Assembly: GCA_045599325.1 (NCBI GenBank)
Contig: JAZRVT010000040.1
Span: 1-21,239, forward strand
Reading direction: 5' to 3'
Origin: Cacconaster sp045599325
Lineage (GTDB): Bacteria; Bacteroidota; Bacteroidia; Bacteroidales; UBA932
Length of the DNA stretch: 21,239 nt
How positions within the stretch are numbered: the stretch's first letter is position 1; every line of letters starts with the position of its first letter. Shown piece by piece: positions 7,472-16,169 of this stretch. The notes beneath the pieces were generated by a model, which worked only from the letters and a program-made list of their open reading frames with translations, ran no database searches and had not been told where the DNA came from. A program made the position numbers and the translations under genes.

Positions 7472-8800
7472 TTATTTGCGTCCGTAATTTTCATCAACTT
7501 TCCTGCGGGCGAAGATTGTAACGGCTATGGTTGCGATACAGCAGACCATCACCATCCAGAAGAAGTTGACATATCCTATGGCCTCCTGGATGTAACCGGC
7601 CACAAAGCCAGGGAGCATCATTGAGAGAGCCATAAAGGCAGTGCATATTGCATAGTGCGAAGTCTTGAACTCGCCTTCTGAGAAGTACATCATATAGAGC
7701 ATATATGCGGTGAAGCCGAATCCGTAGCCGAACTGCTCGATTGCAACAGCTACACTGATCACGACAAAATTGGTCGGAAGGGCGATGGCAAGGTAGACGA
7801 ATGTCAGGCAAGGGAGGGTCATACAGGCCGCCATAGGCCAGAGAGCCTTCTTGAGGCCTACCTTTGATGCGAAGATGCCTCCGACAATACCGCCGGCGAG
7901 GAGTGCGATGACGCCGATTGTGCCGTAGACTACGCCGACAGCGTCAGTGCCGAGGGCAAGGCCGCCCTTTTCAGCGGCAGCGACAAGGAACGGCTGGCAC
8001 ATCTTGATGAGGAATCCTTCAGGAAGACGGTAGAGGAGCATGAAGCAGATTGCGAGCAGGACACCCGGCTTTGTGAAGAAAGTCTTGAATGAGTTGCCGA
8101 GTTCACGGAAGGTCTGCTTTGTATCCCCGCCCTCGATGCGCGGCTTGTCGGCTGCCGGCTTAGGGAGTATGAATGTGTGGTAGAGGGTTATCAGCAGGAA
8201 TACCACTGCACAGACTCCGATGGTGATCTGCCAGGAGAGAGGGATGTTGCCCGTGCTCTTCTCGATGCGGCCTGCTATGAATACGAGGACACCTTGTCCG
8301 AATACGGATGCAATGCGGTAGAATGTGCTTCGGATTCCGATGAAAGCAGCCTGGCTGCTCGGGTCGTGAGCAAGCATATAGTAGCCGTCAGCAGCTATGT
8401 CGTGGGTGGCTGAAGCGAATGCAGCTATGATGAAGAGCACCAGTGTGAACCAGAACATAGACATCTGCACCTGCCCTCCCGCAATGGCGGCAGCGTCAGG
8501 CTTCGGAAGAGTGAGGGTCAGGAGGATCATCATCGCAGTCATCAGAGCCTGCATAGTGACAATCCACCAGCGTTTGGTCTTGACAACGTCGACAATCGGA
8601 CTCCAGATCCCCTTGAGGAACCACGGGAAGTAGAGAAGGGTTGTGAAGAAGGCCATCTGGCCGTTTGGCACACCCAGCTTGGTGAACATCATCACAGAGA
8701 TGTTGTTCACGAGGAAGTAAGGCACACCCTCAGCGAAGTAGAGGGTCGGAACCCACCACCAAGGGGTCTTTTTTGCTTTTACGGTTTCAACTGTATCCAT
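7472..8800 (-). CDS. AmpG-like MFS permease (MurNAc/muropeptide importer)
   Basis: Predicted 442-aa inner-membrane major facilitator protein with about 12 hydrophobic helices. The opening PWWWVPTLYFAEGVPYFLV, the HDIAADGYYMLAH segment (helix 4 region) and the LYRLPEGFLIKM segment at the start of the second half match the AmpG/SLC33-like branch, which imports anhydro-muropeptides or, in some oral Bacteroidales, MurNAc. The ATG at 8800 (MDTVETV) is chosen: it is 4 nt after the stop of the SpoIID-fusion gene, while longer in-frame extensions overlap that gene and add an unlikely N-terminus. NamZ follows after 17 nt. The neighbours support a cell-wall sugar as cargo, but the substrate is inferred; acetyl-CoA-type transporters share the same fold. 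Confidence 0.85.
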   Translation of the reverse strand: MDTVETVKAKKTPWWWVPTLYFAEGVPYFLVNNISVMMFTKLGVPNGQMAFFTTLLYFPWFLKGIWSPIVDVVKTKRWWIVTMQALMTAMMILLTLTLPKPDAAAIAGGQVQMSMFWFTLVLFIIAAFASATHDIAADGYYMLAHDPSSQAAFIGIRSTFYRIASVFGQGVLVFIAGRIEKSTGNIPLSWQITIGVCAVVFLLITLYHTFILPKPAADKPRIEGGDTKQTFRELGNSFKTFFTKPGVLLAICFMLLYRLPEGFLIKMCQPFLVAAAEKGGLALGTDAVGVVYGTIGVIALLAGGIVGGIFASKVGLKKALWPMAACMTLPCLTFVYLAIALPTNFVVISVAVAIEQFGYGFGFTAYMLYMMYFSEGEFKTSHYAICTAFMALSMMLPGFVAGYIQEAIGYVNFFWMVMVCCIATIAVTIFARRKVDENYGRK

Positions 8801-8804
8801 AGTG

Positions 8805-11048
8805 TTAGTATTGTTTTTCAATCTGTGATCCAGGGAAATAGTGGGCGAGTATCTGGTCGTGGCTGTACCCCTTCTCACCCATCACTGCCGCGCCTATCTG
8901 GCAGAGGCCTGCACCGTGGCCCCAGCCCGCACCGTGGAGGATGAACCTGCCCTCCTTCTTCTCGACTACGAAGGCGGAGCTGTAGAGGTGGGATGTCGAG
9001 AGGGTCTTGCGGATCTCGAGTTCCTTGCCGATGACTTTGGTCTTCTTTGAGCCGACTATCTTGAGCTTCCAGAGGCGGCCTGAAGTGCCGCGTGCGACCG
9101 GAATGAGGTCGATGATCTCGCCATAGTCCTCACCTGAGCGGCGCTTCACAAGCTCAGAAAGCTCCCCGACGGTATACTCGACAGTCCAGCGGTAGAAATG
9201 CTGCGTCTCCTGGTCGAACTTGTTGAGCACCTGCGAGAGAACCTTGGGGTCGGAGGTGTTGCAGAATGCATCCGGAGAGGAAAGTATCCATTTGCGGGCG
9301 TTCTCCTCGACTGTCAGGTCAGGGAAGTTGTTCTCGTCGGCGGAGTCGCGGCGCTTGACAAGATAGTCGAAATGCTTAGGTTCCCAGCAGTATTCGAACT
9401 CTTCGAATGCGCCGCCGCAGCACTTCGAGAAGCGGGCGTCGCAGATCTTGCCGTCATATACAAGCACCTGGCCCCAGGTTTCGCGGACAGCCTCGCGGAC
9501 AGCCTCCGTGGAGGCGCGGGAAAGGCCGTAGTAGCGCTGGCAGTGGTCGTCCGCGCAGACGTCGAAATTGACGTGGTCCTCGCGGTCATACCATTTGATG
9601 CGCTCCTCCTCGGTGTCGGTGCAGGCCGAATAGTCCTGCGCAGAGGCGACTATGTCCTTGTTCTTCTGAATCTGAGCGAGAATCCAGGAGCGGGAGATTA
9701 TGCAGTGTGCCTTGAGGAGAGCCTTGGAGCAGGTTGCCGACATCTCGGAGGAGATGACGCTGACAAGGTAGTCCTCTATGCCGACCAGATTGATAGCAGT
9801 GACTTTGTCATTCTCAACAATCAGCCTGAGGTCTGCGGGGAAGAGCTGTGTCTCCTGACGGTTCCAGTGGAAATCGACGCCTATGGTCACATTGCTGAGC
9901 TCGAAAGAAGCATCGTCGCTGCAGCCTCTGAATATGACCTCGTCACAAAGCTGGCCGTCGAAGAATACTTTACCATCCTTGACAGAGGCCCTCTGCTCTC
10001 CTTCGTAGCTCTTTCCGCCGAATGAATACGGTTTTCTGAAATAAAACACCATCTCAGGGAGGGAGACCACTCCCACTGAGAGGATTTCCTGTTTGCGGAT
10101 CAATTTGTCTTCCATATCGTCAGTTGATTTTTTGTCCAGTGAAACTTCTTCTATGATTTCGCCAAGGCGCGAAGCGGTTATCTTCTCGAAGCTGTCGCGG
10201 GAAGAGACTATGGCGACACCTGCCATTTCGACTGCACCCGGGCTGATAAGTATCTGTTTTGCAGGATCTTTTGTCCAGAAACATTCCGGACGCGACTCTG
10301 CGCGGAAGAAGACCACGCTGGTAAGCCGGTCTTCGTCGGACCAGGAGAGGATGTTCAGCCTCGGCTCCCATTCCCGCTCTGTACGCGTCCCTCCGAGAGA
10401 GACAAGACGCATCAGGGTGCGGTTCATGGCAGCAGGATCCTTGGAACTGAGGACAAATGCCCCTCCTGTATATTTCTCTGTACGGCTGATGACCACGCCG
10501 TCGCGCTTGGCGACCAGTCTGAGGCCTTCACCGCTGCTGACCATTCTTTCCATAGGCATATTGCCGCGCGGCACCGCCTGGAAGTGCATATGGTCCGGGG
10601 CGGATGCTCCGCACATCGGGCCATTGTAGAAGATTAGATATTCCGGAATCTGCGCGGCCAGCGACAGCATATCCGGATAACGCCCCTCGATCTGCTGGCG
10701 GCAGTGCTCAGCAGCTGAGACAGTGAAGTGGCGGTCAAAGATAGGGAAAGGGTTGACACGGATCCAGTAGTCCTTCCCGGCAGGGGAAGTCCAGTCAAAT
10801 GTCAGCTGCTCAGGTCCGATCCCGTCCGGGCAGAGGAAACATTTGCGATGAGCCAGAGTCTCGTCGTCCACCATCGCCATCACCGAGGCGACGCGCCCCG
10901 GATTGAAAAAAAGAAGCGCAGGGAAACCGTCGACCGGCATATCCCTGCGTTCCACTCTCTCCAGAGCCGAATAGTTGGCAGAAGCCCTTCCGTGAAGTTC
11001 AATTTCACGGAAGAACATCTGCTCTATATCGTCACGGAGTCTTGACAT
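8805..11048 (-). CDS. DUF4922 (HIT/GalT-like) - SpoIID/LytB fusion protein
   Basis: A 747-aa two-part protein. Residues 1 to about 300 are a DUF4922 domain of the GalT/VTC2/HIT superfamily, with a zinc-type C70-x-x-C73, NPFPIFDRHFTV at 99-110, and the nucleotidyl-transfer triad H153-x-H155-x-Q157 in PDHMHFQAVPRG. Residues from about 355 to 745 are a SpoIID/LytB domain, known to cleave denuded peptidoglycan glycans as a lytic transglycosylase. It has GIEDYLVSVISSEM with candidate catalytic E435, CADDHCQRYYG at 498-508, KCCGGAFE, and the signature GWGHGAGLCQIGA at 708-720. No signal peptide or transmembrane helix is visible, unlike ordinary SpoIID. It starts in a 1-nt TAATG overlap with the glycosyltransferase gene and ends 4 nt before the AmpG-like gene. 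Domain calls are firm; reaction and location of the fusion are unknown. Confidence 0.88.
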   Translation of the reverse strand: MSRLRDDIEQMFFREIELHGRASANYSALERVERRDMPVDGFPALLFFNPGRVASVMAMVDDETLAHRKCFLCPDGIGPEQLTFDWTSPAGKDYWIRVNPFPIFDRHFTVSAAEHCRQQIEGRYPDMLSLAAQIPEYLIFYNGPMCGASAPDHMHFQAVPRGNMPMERMVSSGEGLRLVAKRDGVVISRTEKYTGGAFVLSSKDPAAMNRTLMRLVSLGGTRTEREWEPRLNILSWSDEDRLTSVVFFRAESRPECFWTKDPAKQILISPGAVEMAGVAIVSSRDSFEKITASRLGEIIEEVSLDKKSTDDMEDKLIRKQEILSVGVVSLPEMVFYFRKPYSFGGKSYEGEQRASVKDGKVFFDGQLCDEVIFRGCSDDASFELSNVTIGVDFHWNRQETQLFPADLRLIVENDKVTAINLVGIEDYLVSVISSEMSATCSKALLKAHCIISRSWILAQIQKNKDIVASAQDYSACTDTEEERIKWYDREDHVNFDVCADDHCQRYYGLSRASTEAVREAVRETWGQVLVYDGKICDARFSKCCGGAFEEFEYCWEPKHFDYLVKRRDSADENNFPDLTVEENARKWILSSPDAFCNTSDPKVLSQVLNKFDQETQHFYRWTVEYTVGELSELVKRRSGEDYGEIIDLIPVARGTSGRLWKLKIVGSKKTKVIGKELEIRKTLSTSHLYSSAFVVEKKEGRFILHGAGWGHGAGLCQIGAAVMGEKGYSHDQILAHYFPGSQIEKQY

Positions 11049-12523
11049 TATTTCTTCTTGTTCATCGCAATGCGTGCCTTGAGTTCCCAGGTGCGGATGC
11101 GGTCCTTATAGGTGTTGTTCGCATTCACCTTCTCGATGTCAAGAGATGCATCGGAGTTGTCATCCCAGCGGCGGCAGTTGTAGACCACGTCATAGATGCG
11201 GCCGATCTGGTACTCGCGGCTGACGCGTAGACCCACTGCATAGTCCTCACCATATTTGGTTGTTGGGAAGTTGATGGTGCGGAGCATCGGAGTATAGAAT
11301 CCGCGCGGTGCACCGAGTCCATTGATTCTGAGAGCGTTGTTGCGGCCGTTCTCAGGGGTCCACTCGCGGTGGTCGATGATTCCCGGAGGCAGGGTGTTGC
11401 CGTCGAAGTCGGTCATACGGTAGGTGCCGACAACCATCGCGCAGTTCTGCTCGTGGAATGCGTCGATGAACTTCTGGACAGTGGTCTCGTCGAAATACTT
11501 GTCGTCCGAATCAAGCTGGATGGCGAAACGGCCGCACTTAGGATGGTGGAGCGCCATATTCCAGTTGCCGCCGATAGCGTGCCAGGACTTGTCCTGGGCG
11601 ATGTAGATGAGGTTGTCATAACCCTTTGCGACGAACTCTTTGATGATATCGACAGTGCCGTCCTCAGAGTTGTCGTCGACGACAATTACATTGTATTTGT
11701 AAGGAGCGTTGACTTTCTGGCTGAGGGCGCTGGTGAGAGCGTCAGCGATAGTACGGACGCGGTTCTTGCAAGGGATGACTACTGATGCCTCATATTCGAA
11801 GTCACCTTCAGTCATATCGACATCCTTGAACTCCGGCTTGAGATATCCGCCGATAGCCTTGAGGTGCTCGGTGCAGGCCTGTTCCATCTCGATCTGGACA
11901 GCGCGGTTCTTCGGGTCGACATAGTCGAAGAGCTTCTCGCCGCTCTTGCGGGTGTCGGTCTCCACATCGTAGTAGAGGTATTCGTTGATGTGCTCGAGAG
12001 AGCCCTTCTGGGAGACCTTGAGGCGGAGGTCATACATTGCAGCGAACTTGTAGTCGATGTCCATTCTTGAAGCGGCATCCTTGAGTGCGGATGCACGGTA
12101 GAAGAGGACTGAACCGAAGTCGAAGTCGTCGCGGAGAGCGCCGAACTGGCAGTCGATGACAGGAGCGTTGGTGCGCACGTCGCCGCTCTGGTTGAAATGG
12201 TCTGCATAAGCCATATCGGCACCGGAATCCTCAATCAGGCACTCGATGCGCTCGAGAGCGAAGAGCACGAAGCTCAGTGAGGTGTACTTGGTGGAGATGA
12301 GGGAATAGGCAGCGTCAGAAGCCGCTGCGATGGCCTTCACTGCCGCAGTGCTGTTGAGGCCCGGCACGCTGATGACATCACAGCCGAGGACACTCTTCGG
12401 AGCATCTTCTGCTACACTGAGGAGATAGATTTTGTTCACAAGTTCCTGAGCCTTCAGGTTGGCGACTGTCTGAGCCACCTGCTGTTCGTCCTGGAACGGA
12501 ATAAAGCAATTGATGTTTTTCAT
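11048..12523 (-). CDS. Family 2 glycosyltransferase with degenerate N-terminal GT-A-like half
   Basis: A 491-aa predicted cytoplasmic or membrane-associated glycosyltransferase. Residues 245-440 form a GT-A (GT2) fold with VVIPCKNR (248-255), VVDDNSEDGT (281-290), the metal/nucleotide-sugar DXD site QLDSDD (336-341) and a KYGEDYAVG segment as the acceptor/base region. Residues 1-235 look like a second, decayed GT-A domain: MKNINCFIPF at the start, a candidate AYADHF in place of the DXD, and RDDFDFGSVLFYR. No transmembrane helix is visible. Donor and acceptor are unknown. It is 9 nt downstream of a PaaK-type ligase and overlaps the next gene by 1 nt (TAATG), so it is translationally coupled to the DUF4922-SpoIID fusion. 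That suggests action on a cell-wall-related sugar, but this is inference. Confidence 0.82.
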   Translation of the reverse strand: MKNINCFIPFQDEQQVAQTVANLKAQELVNKIYLLSVAEDAPKSVLGCDVISVPGLNSTAAVKAIAAASDAAYSLISTKYTSLSFVLFALERIECLIEDSGADMAYADHFNQSGDVRTNAPVIDCQFGALRDDFDFGSVLFYRASALKDAASRMDIDYKFAAMYDLRLKVSQKGSLEHINEYLYYDVETDTRKSGEKLFDYVDPKNRAVQIEMEQACTEHLKAIGGYLKPEFKDVDMTEGDFEYEASVVIPCKNRVRTIADALTSALSQKVNAPYKYNVIVVDDNSEDGTVDIIKEFVAKGYDNLIYIAQDKSWHAIGGNWNMALHHPKCGRFAIQLDSDDKYFDETTVQKFIDAFHEQNCAMVVGTYRMTDFDGNTLPPGIIDHREWTPENGRNNALRINGLGAPRGFYTPMLRTINFPTTKYGEDYAVGLRVSREYQIGRIYDVVYNCRRWDDNSDASLDIEKVNANNTYKDRIRTWELKARIAMNKKK

Positions 12524-12532
12524 ATAGGGTTG

Positions 12533-13837
12533 TTATATTAATTTGCGTTTGTCGATAACGTGGTTGCCCTTGCCCTGGCTCCTTTCAATTGAACCGGGGA
12601 ACATAACGCGCACTGATGCGGAGATGGATATGACGCTGCGGATCTTGTCTGCAAGCCTCATCTGGAAGGACTCGATGGTGCGGACATCATCGGTGAAGAA
12701 CTCCGGACGGACTTCAACCTGTATCTGCAGTGTGTCGAGGTTGCCCTGGCGGTCCGCAATTATGACGTACTGCGGCTCGAATTCAGGGATGCTGAGGATG
12801 ACACTCTCAATCTGGCTCGGGAAGACATTGATTCCGCGGATGATGAGCATATCGTCGCTGCGGCCCACAATGCGGCTCATCCTGACAAAGGTGCGGCCGC
12901 ATCCGCATTCGCCGCCCATCAGGGTGCATAGGTCACGCGTACGGTAGCGGAGCAGCGGCATCCCTTCTTTCGTAAGGGTTGTGAAGACGAGTTCGCCCAC
13001 AGTATCCCTGCCGAGAGGCTGGAGGGTGTCAGGATTGACAATCTCCGGATAGAAGTGGTCCTCGTTGATATGAGAGCCGTGCTGCATCTCACATTCGTAA
13101 CTTACGCCGGGACCCATTATCTCGCTCAGTCCATATATGTTGTATGCCTTCAGGCCGAGGCGGCGTTCAATCTCCGCCCGCATATTGTCGGTCCAGGGCT
13201 CTGCTCCGAACGCTCCGACGCGGAGACGGAGTTCATCGTGGGAATAACCTATCTTCTCTATCGTCTCGGCAAGGTGAAGGGCATAGGATGGGGTGCAGGC
13301 GATGCCTGTTATGCCGAGGTCGTGGATCAGGCGGGCGTGTTTCTCCGTGTTTCCGGTCGATGCCGGAAGCACTGTGGCGCCGAGGTTTTCAATGCCATAG
13401 TGGGCCCCCAGGCCTCCGGTGAACATCCCATACCCGTAAGCCACTGAGAAAGTGTCGTCACGGCCGACCCCGAATGAAGTGAAGCTGCGTGCAGCCACCT
13501 CGCTCCAGACACCGATGTCCTTGCGTGTATATCCCACAATGGTCGGATTGCCGGTAGTGCCGCTTGATGCGTGGACTCTCACGAGTTCAGTCTTCGGAGC
13601 GGCCTGGAGTCCGAACGGGTAATTGTCACGCAGGTCCTTCTTCGTAGTGAAAGGGAGTTTGACAATGTCCTCGATGGTGTTGATGTCGTCAGGTTCAACG
13701 CCAAGTTCCTGCATCTTGTGACGGTAGAACGGGGTGTTGTGATAGACATAGTCAACAATCTTGTGGAGACGGCGGCCCTGGAGCTCGGACATTTCGTCCC
13801 GGCTCATGCACTCCTTTGTTGGATTCCAGACTGCCAT
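12533..13837 (-). CDS. paaK: Phenylacetate-CoA ligase (paralogue A)
   Basis: A 434-aa member of the PaaK branch of adenylate-forming enzymes, which join an aryl acetate to CoA with ATP going to AMP and PPi. The P-loop SSGTTGNPT is at 91-99, followed by the YGYGMFTGGLG segment, YGLSEIMGPGV (A5 region), LLRYRTRDL, and GRSDDMLIIRGINVFPSQIE. The C-terminal catalytic Lys region is SQGKGNHVIDKR. The four-Cys-type GGECGCGRTF segment is typical of anaerobe PaaK. It starts in a 1-nt TAATG overlap with the ACT gene. With IorAB in the same block, the likely substrates are phenylacetate, indoleacetate or hydroxyphenylacetate, but the exact acid cannot be told from sequence. Confidence 0.93.
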   Translation of the reverse strand: MAVWNPTKECMSRDEMSELQGRRLHKIVDYVYHNTPFYRHKMQELGVEPDDINTIEDIVKLPFTTKKDLRDNYPFGLQAAPKTELVRVHASSGTTGNPTIVGYTRKDIGVWSEVAARSFTSFGVGRDDTFSVAYGYGMFTGGLGAHYGIENLGATVLPASTGNTEKHARLIHDLGITGIACTPSYALHLAETIEKIGYSHDELRLRVGAFGAEPWTDNMRAEIERRLGLKAYNIYGLSEIMGPGVSYECEMQHGSHINEDHFYPEIVNPDTLQPLGRDTVGELVFTTLTKEGMPLLRYRTRDLCTLMGGECGCGRTFVRMSRIVGRSDDMLIIRGINVFPSQIESVILSIPEFEPQYVIIADRQGNLDTLQIQVEVRPEFFTDDVRTIESFQMRLADKIRSVISISASVRVMFPGSIERSQGKGNHVIDKRKLI

Positions 13838-14262
13838 TAGTACTTGGATAAGTCTTTCTCAGGAATATATTTCAGCTGATGCTCTTCGATGACTCTGCGG
13901 GTCTTCTCTTCGTTGTCGGTCCGGAAAACAAGTATTCCCTTGCCGTTCAGAAGGAAGGAGTACATATAGGCGATGCTTATACCCTCCTCTGAGAAGAGCG
14001 TCAGGGTATCTGAAGCGCGTCCTACCTCATCGTCAAGTTCAACTGCGAAAACATCTGAAAGGGCGACGGAGATGCCCTGCGCCCTGAGGATATCGTATGC
14101 ACGCTCAGGTTCGCTGCAGATAACTCTGTAGATGCCGTATTCCACGGTGTCGGCGATGGTCGACGCAATCAGCTGGACATTGGCCTCTTTGAGCAGCTGG
14201 AGAACCTTGATGAGGGTTCCCTGCCTGTTCTCGACAAAAATAGAAAGCTGGTGGACTGTCAT
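13837..14262 (-). CDS. Double ACT-domain amino-acid-binding protein
   Basis: A 141-aa cytoplasmic protein made of two ACT domains: about residues 3-75 (HQLSIFVENRQGTLIKVLQLL, then ASTIADTVEYGIYRVI) and about 83-135 (SDTLTLFSEEGISIAYMYSF, then KGILVFRTDN). ACT pairs bind amino acids to control an enzyme or regulator. No catalytic or DNA-binding domain is attached. Its place between two PaaK-type ligase genes, 12 nt after one and overlapping the next by 1 nt, suggests that it senses an aromatic amino acid and modulates this pathway. Stand-alone double-ACT proteins next to paaK and ior genes are a known arrangement in anaerobes; the ligand here is unproven. Confidence 0.88.
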   Translation of the reverse strand: MTVHQLSIFVENRQGTLIKVLQLLKEANVQLIASTIADTVEYGIYRVICSEPERAYDILRAQGISVALSDVFAVELDDEVGRASDTLTLFSEEGISIAYMYSFLLNGKGILVFRTDNEEKTRRVIEEHQLKYIPEKDLSKY

Positions 14263-14274
14263 ATTGCTGTGATT

Positions 14275-15585
14275 TTAGAATTTCTTTCTGAGATCTTTGA
14301 CCCTCACTGCCTTTCCTTCGCTCTGAGGGAGGGTTCCCTTAGGGATGAGGCGGACGCGAGGGGTGACGAGGATTTCGTCGTGGAGACGGCGGGTTATCTC
14401 CCTGGTCAGATTGGAGAGCAGCGAGTAATCGTCTGTTGCAATCTGCTTGAGTTCGACATCGACTGTCATTCCGTCGTTGTCCTCGAGAGTCTCGAGGGTG
14501 ATGAGGTAGTCGCTGCTGAGTTCGCTGAACTGCATCAGGATCTTCTCGATCTGGATCGGGAAGATGTTGACGCCCTTGAGGATTATCATATCGTCGGAGC
14601 GGCCCTGCATACGGTCAAGTCTCTTGTGACGGCGTCCGCAAGGGCAGTCGCCAGGGAGAATCCTGGTGAGGTCGCGTGTGCGGTAGCGGAGGAGAGGCAT
14701 AGCCTCGCGGTCGATGGTAGTGAGGACCATCTCACCGAGTTCACCGTCAGGGACAGGCTCCAGAGTGTCCGGATCCACAATCTCGACGATGTAGTAGTCC
14801 TCCCAGATGTGGAGGCCATTCTGCTCCTTGCACTCGAATGCTACGCCAGGACCGCACATCTCGCTCATTCCGAAGCTGTTGTAAGCCTTGACTCCGAGCA
14901 TCTCCTCGATGCGGCGGCGGGTCTCCTCGCTGTGAGGCTCCGCTCCGATGACCAGTGTGCGGAGCTTGGTGTCGCGGCGCGGGTCAATCCCCTGCTCCAC
15001 CATCACCTCATAGAGGCGGGCTGCATAGCTCGGAATTGCGTGGAGGGCGGTGGTTCCGAAGTCCTTTATGAACTTGAGCTGGCGGAGTGTGTTGCCGGCC
15101 GCAGCAGGCACAGTCAGCATTCCGAGGCGCTCGGCGCCGTACTGGAAGCCGAGGCCGCCTGTGAACATACCATATCCCGATGAGTTCTGGAATACGTCGT
15201 CAGGGCGGCAGCCCACCATCCAGAGGCACCTTGCCACAGCATTCGCCCACTGGTCAAGGTCTCTCTGAGTATGGAGGATGACTGTAGGGTTCCCGGTGGT
15301 TCCGCTGGAAGAGTGGAGGCGGACGCATTTCTCAAGAGGCACCGATGCGATTCCGAAAGGATAGGTGTCCCTGAGGTCAGCCTTGGTTGTGAAAGGTATT
15401 TTCCTGAGGTCGTCAAGTGACCTGATTGATTCCGGCGTAAGATTGTTCTCCTCGAAGCGCTTCCTGTAGAACGGTGAGTTCATACAATGGCGGACTGTAG
15501 CCTGAAGGCGCTCCAGCTGGAGTTTTTCGATTTCGGGACGGGTCATCGTCTCGAATTCCGGGTTGAAGTATTGTGATTTGTCCAT
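14275..15585 (-). CDS. paaK: Phenylacetate-CoA ligase (paralogue B)
   Basis: A 436-aa second PaaK-type ligase, clearly paralogous to the one at 12533. It carries the P-loop SSSGTTGNPTV (93-102 region), SSGYGMFTGGLGFQYG, FGMSEMCGPGVAFE, LLRYRTRDL, GRSDDMIILKGVNIFPIQIE and a terminal LPQSEGKAVRVKDLRKKF with the catalytic Lys. The ATG at 15585 is preferred; a TTG two codons upstream would add only Met-Thr. It starts 8 nt after the iorB stop. Two ligases of one family in one transcript suggest different aryl acids (for example phenyl- versus indole-acetate) or different favoured directions, which cannot be decided here. Confidence 0.93.
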   Translation of the reverse strand: MDKSQYFNPEFETMTRPEIEKLQLERLQATVRHCMNSPFYRKRFEENNLTPESIRSLDDLRKIPFTTKADLRDTYPFGIASVPLEKCVRLHSSSGTTGNPTVILHTQRDLDQWANAVARCLWMVGCRPDDVFQNSSGYGMFTGGLGFQYGAERLGMLTVPAAAGNTLRQLKFIKDFGTTALHAIPSYAARLYEVMVEQGIDPRRDTKLRTLVIGAEPHSEETRRRIEEMLGVKAYNSFGMSEMCGPGVAFECKEQNGLHIWEDYYIVEIVDPDTLEPVPDGELGEMVLTTIDREAMPLLRYRTRDLTRILPGDCPCGRRHKRLDRMQGRSDDMIILKGVNIFPIQIEKILMQFSELSSDYLITLETLEDNDGMTVDVELKQIATDDYSLLSNLTREITRRLHDEILVTPRVRLIPKGTLPQSEGKAVRVKDLRKKF

Positions 15586-15593
15586 AGTCAAGT

Positions 15594-16169
15594 CTATCTG
15601 CTTGCTTCGACACCTTTGTCGAAGGCCTTGAAATTCGCTTCTTTGACAGCTTCACCTTTCGATGCGAAGACGCGCCCGACGGCAGCGCGGAGATCCTCAG
15701 CGGAGAGAATCTTGAGCAGGGATGCCGCCATACCGAGCAGCACCACATTAGCGCTCTTCGGCGCACCTGCTTCCTCAGCCACCTGCTCGATATTGAGCTT
15801 CAGGACGTGCGGCATTGCAGAAAGCTCGTCAGACAGAGCCTTCTCGTCAGGATAGTTAGGAATATTGATGAATGGTTTGTCAGAGGTGACGATCCATCCC
15901 TCGGGTGAGAGATACGGGGCATAGCGAAGGGCCTCCATCGGTTCCATCGAGATGATCATATCCGCCTTGCCCATGGGGATGAGGTCGGAGAATATCGGTT
16001 CAGTCGAGAGACGCAGGTTGCTCTGCACATCACCGCCGCGCTGGCTCATTCCGTGAACCTCAGCCTGTTTCAGATAGATGCCTGCCGAAGTGGCGGCCTC
16101 GCCTATGATTGTTGCGATTGAGAGGATACCCTGTCCTCCCACGCCTGAAAGTATGATGTCGAGTTTCAT
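15594..16169 (-). CDS. iorB: Indolepyruvate ferredoxin oxidoreductase, beta subunit
   Basis: A 191-aa subunit corresponding to the gamma domain of 2-oxoacid:ferredoxin oxidoreductases. It has the glycine-rich SGVGGQGILS near the N-terminus, AEVHGMSQRGGDVQSN (CoA/interface segment), and a normal family length. With IorA it oxidatively decarboxylates aryl-pyruvates (indole-, phenyl-, hydroxyphenyl-pyruvate) to aryl-acetyl-CoA, reducing ferredoxin, or runs in reverse as a CO2-fixing synthesis of aryl-pyruvates. Its ATG overlaps the iorA stop by 4 nt (ATGA), so the two subunits are translationally coupled. Confidence 0.95.
   Translation of the reverse strand: MKLDIILSGVGGQGILSIATIIGEAATSAGIYLKQAEVHGMSQRGGDVQSNLRLSTEPIFSDLIPMGKADMIISMEPMEALRYAPYLSPEGWIVTSDKPFINIPNYPDEKALSDELSAMPHVLKLNIEQVAEEAGAPKSANVVLLGMAASLLKILSAEDLRAAVGRVFASKGEAVKEANFKAFDKGVEASR

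Noticed and set aside
8801..8878. Longer start for the AmpG-like permease overlapping the fusion gene
   Set aside because: It would add a polar N-terminus foreign to the family; the ATG at 8800 gives a 4-nt gap typical of the operon.
9198..10025. 275-codon plus-strand frame opposite the SpoIID fusion
   Set aside because: It is a Val/Leu/Glu-rich antisense shadow; the opposite strand has firm domain motifs.
14251..15183. 310-codon plus-strand frame opposite the second PaaK-type gene
   Set aside because: It is an antisense shadow; the PaaK frame has the complete adenylate-forming motifs.
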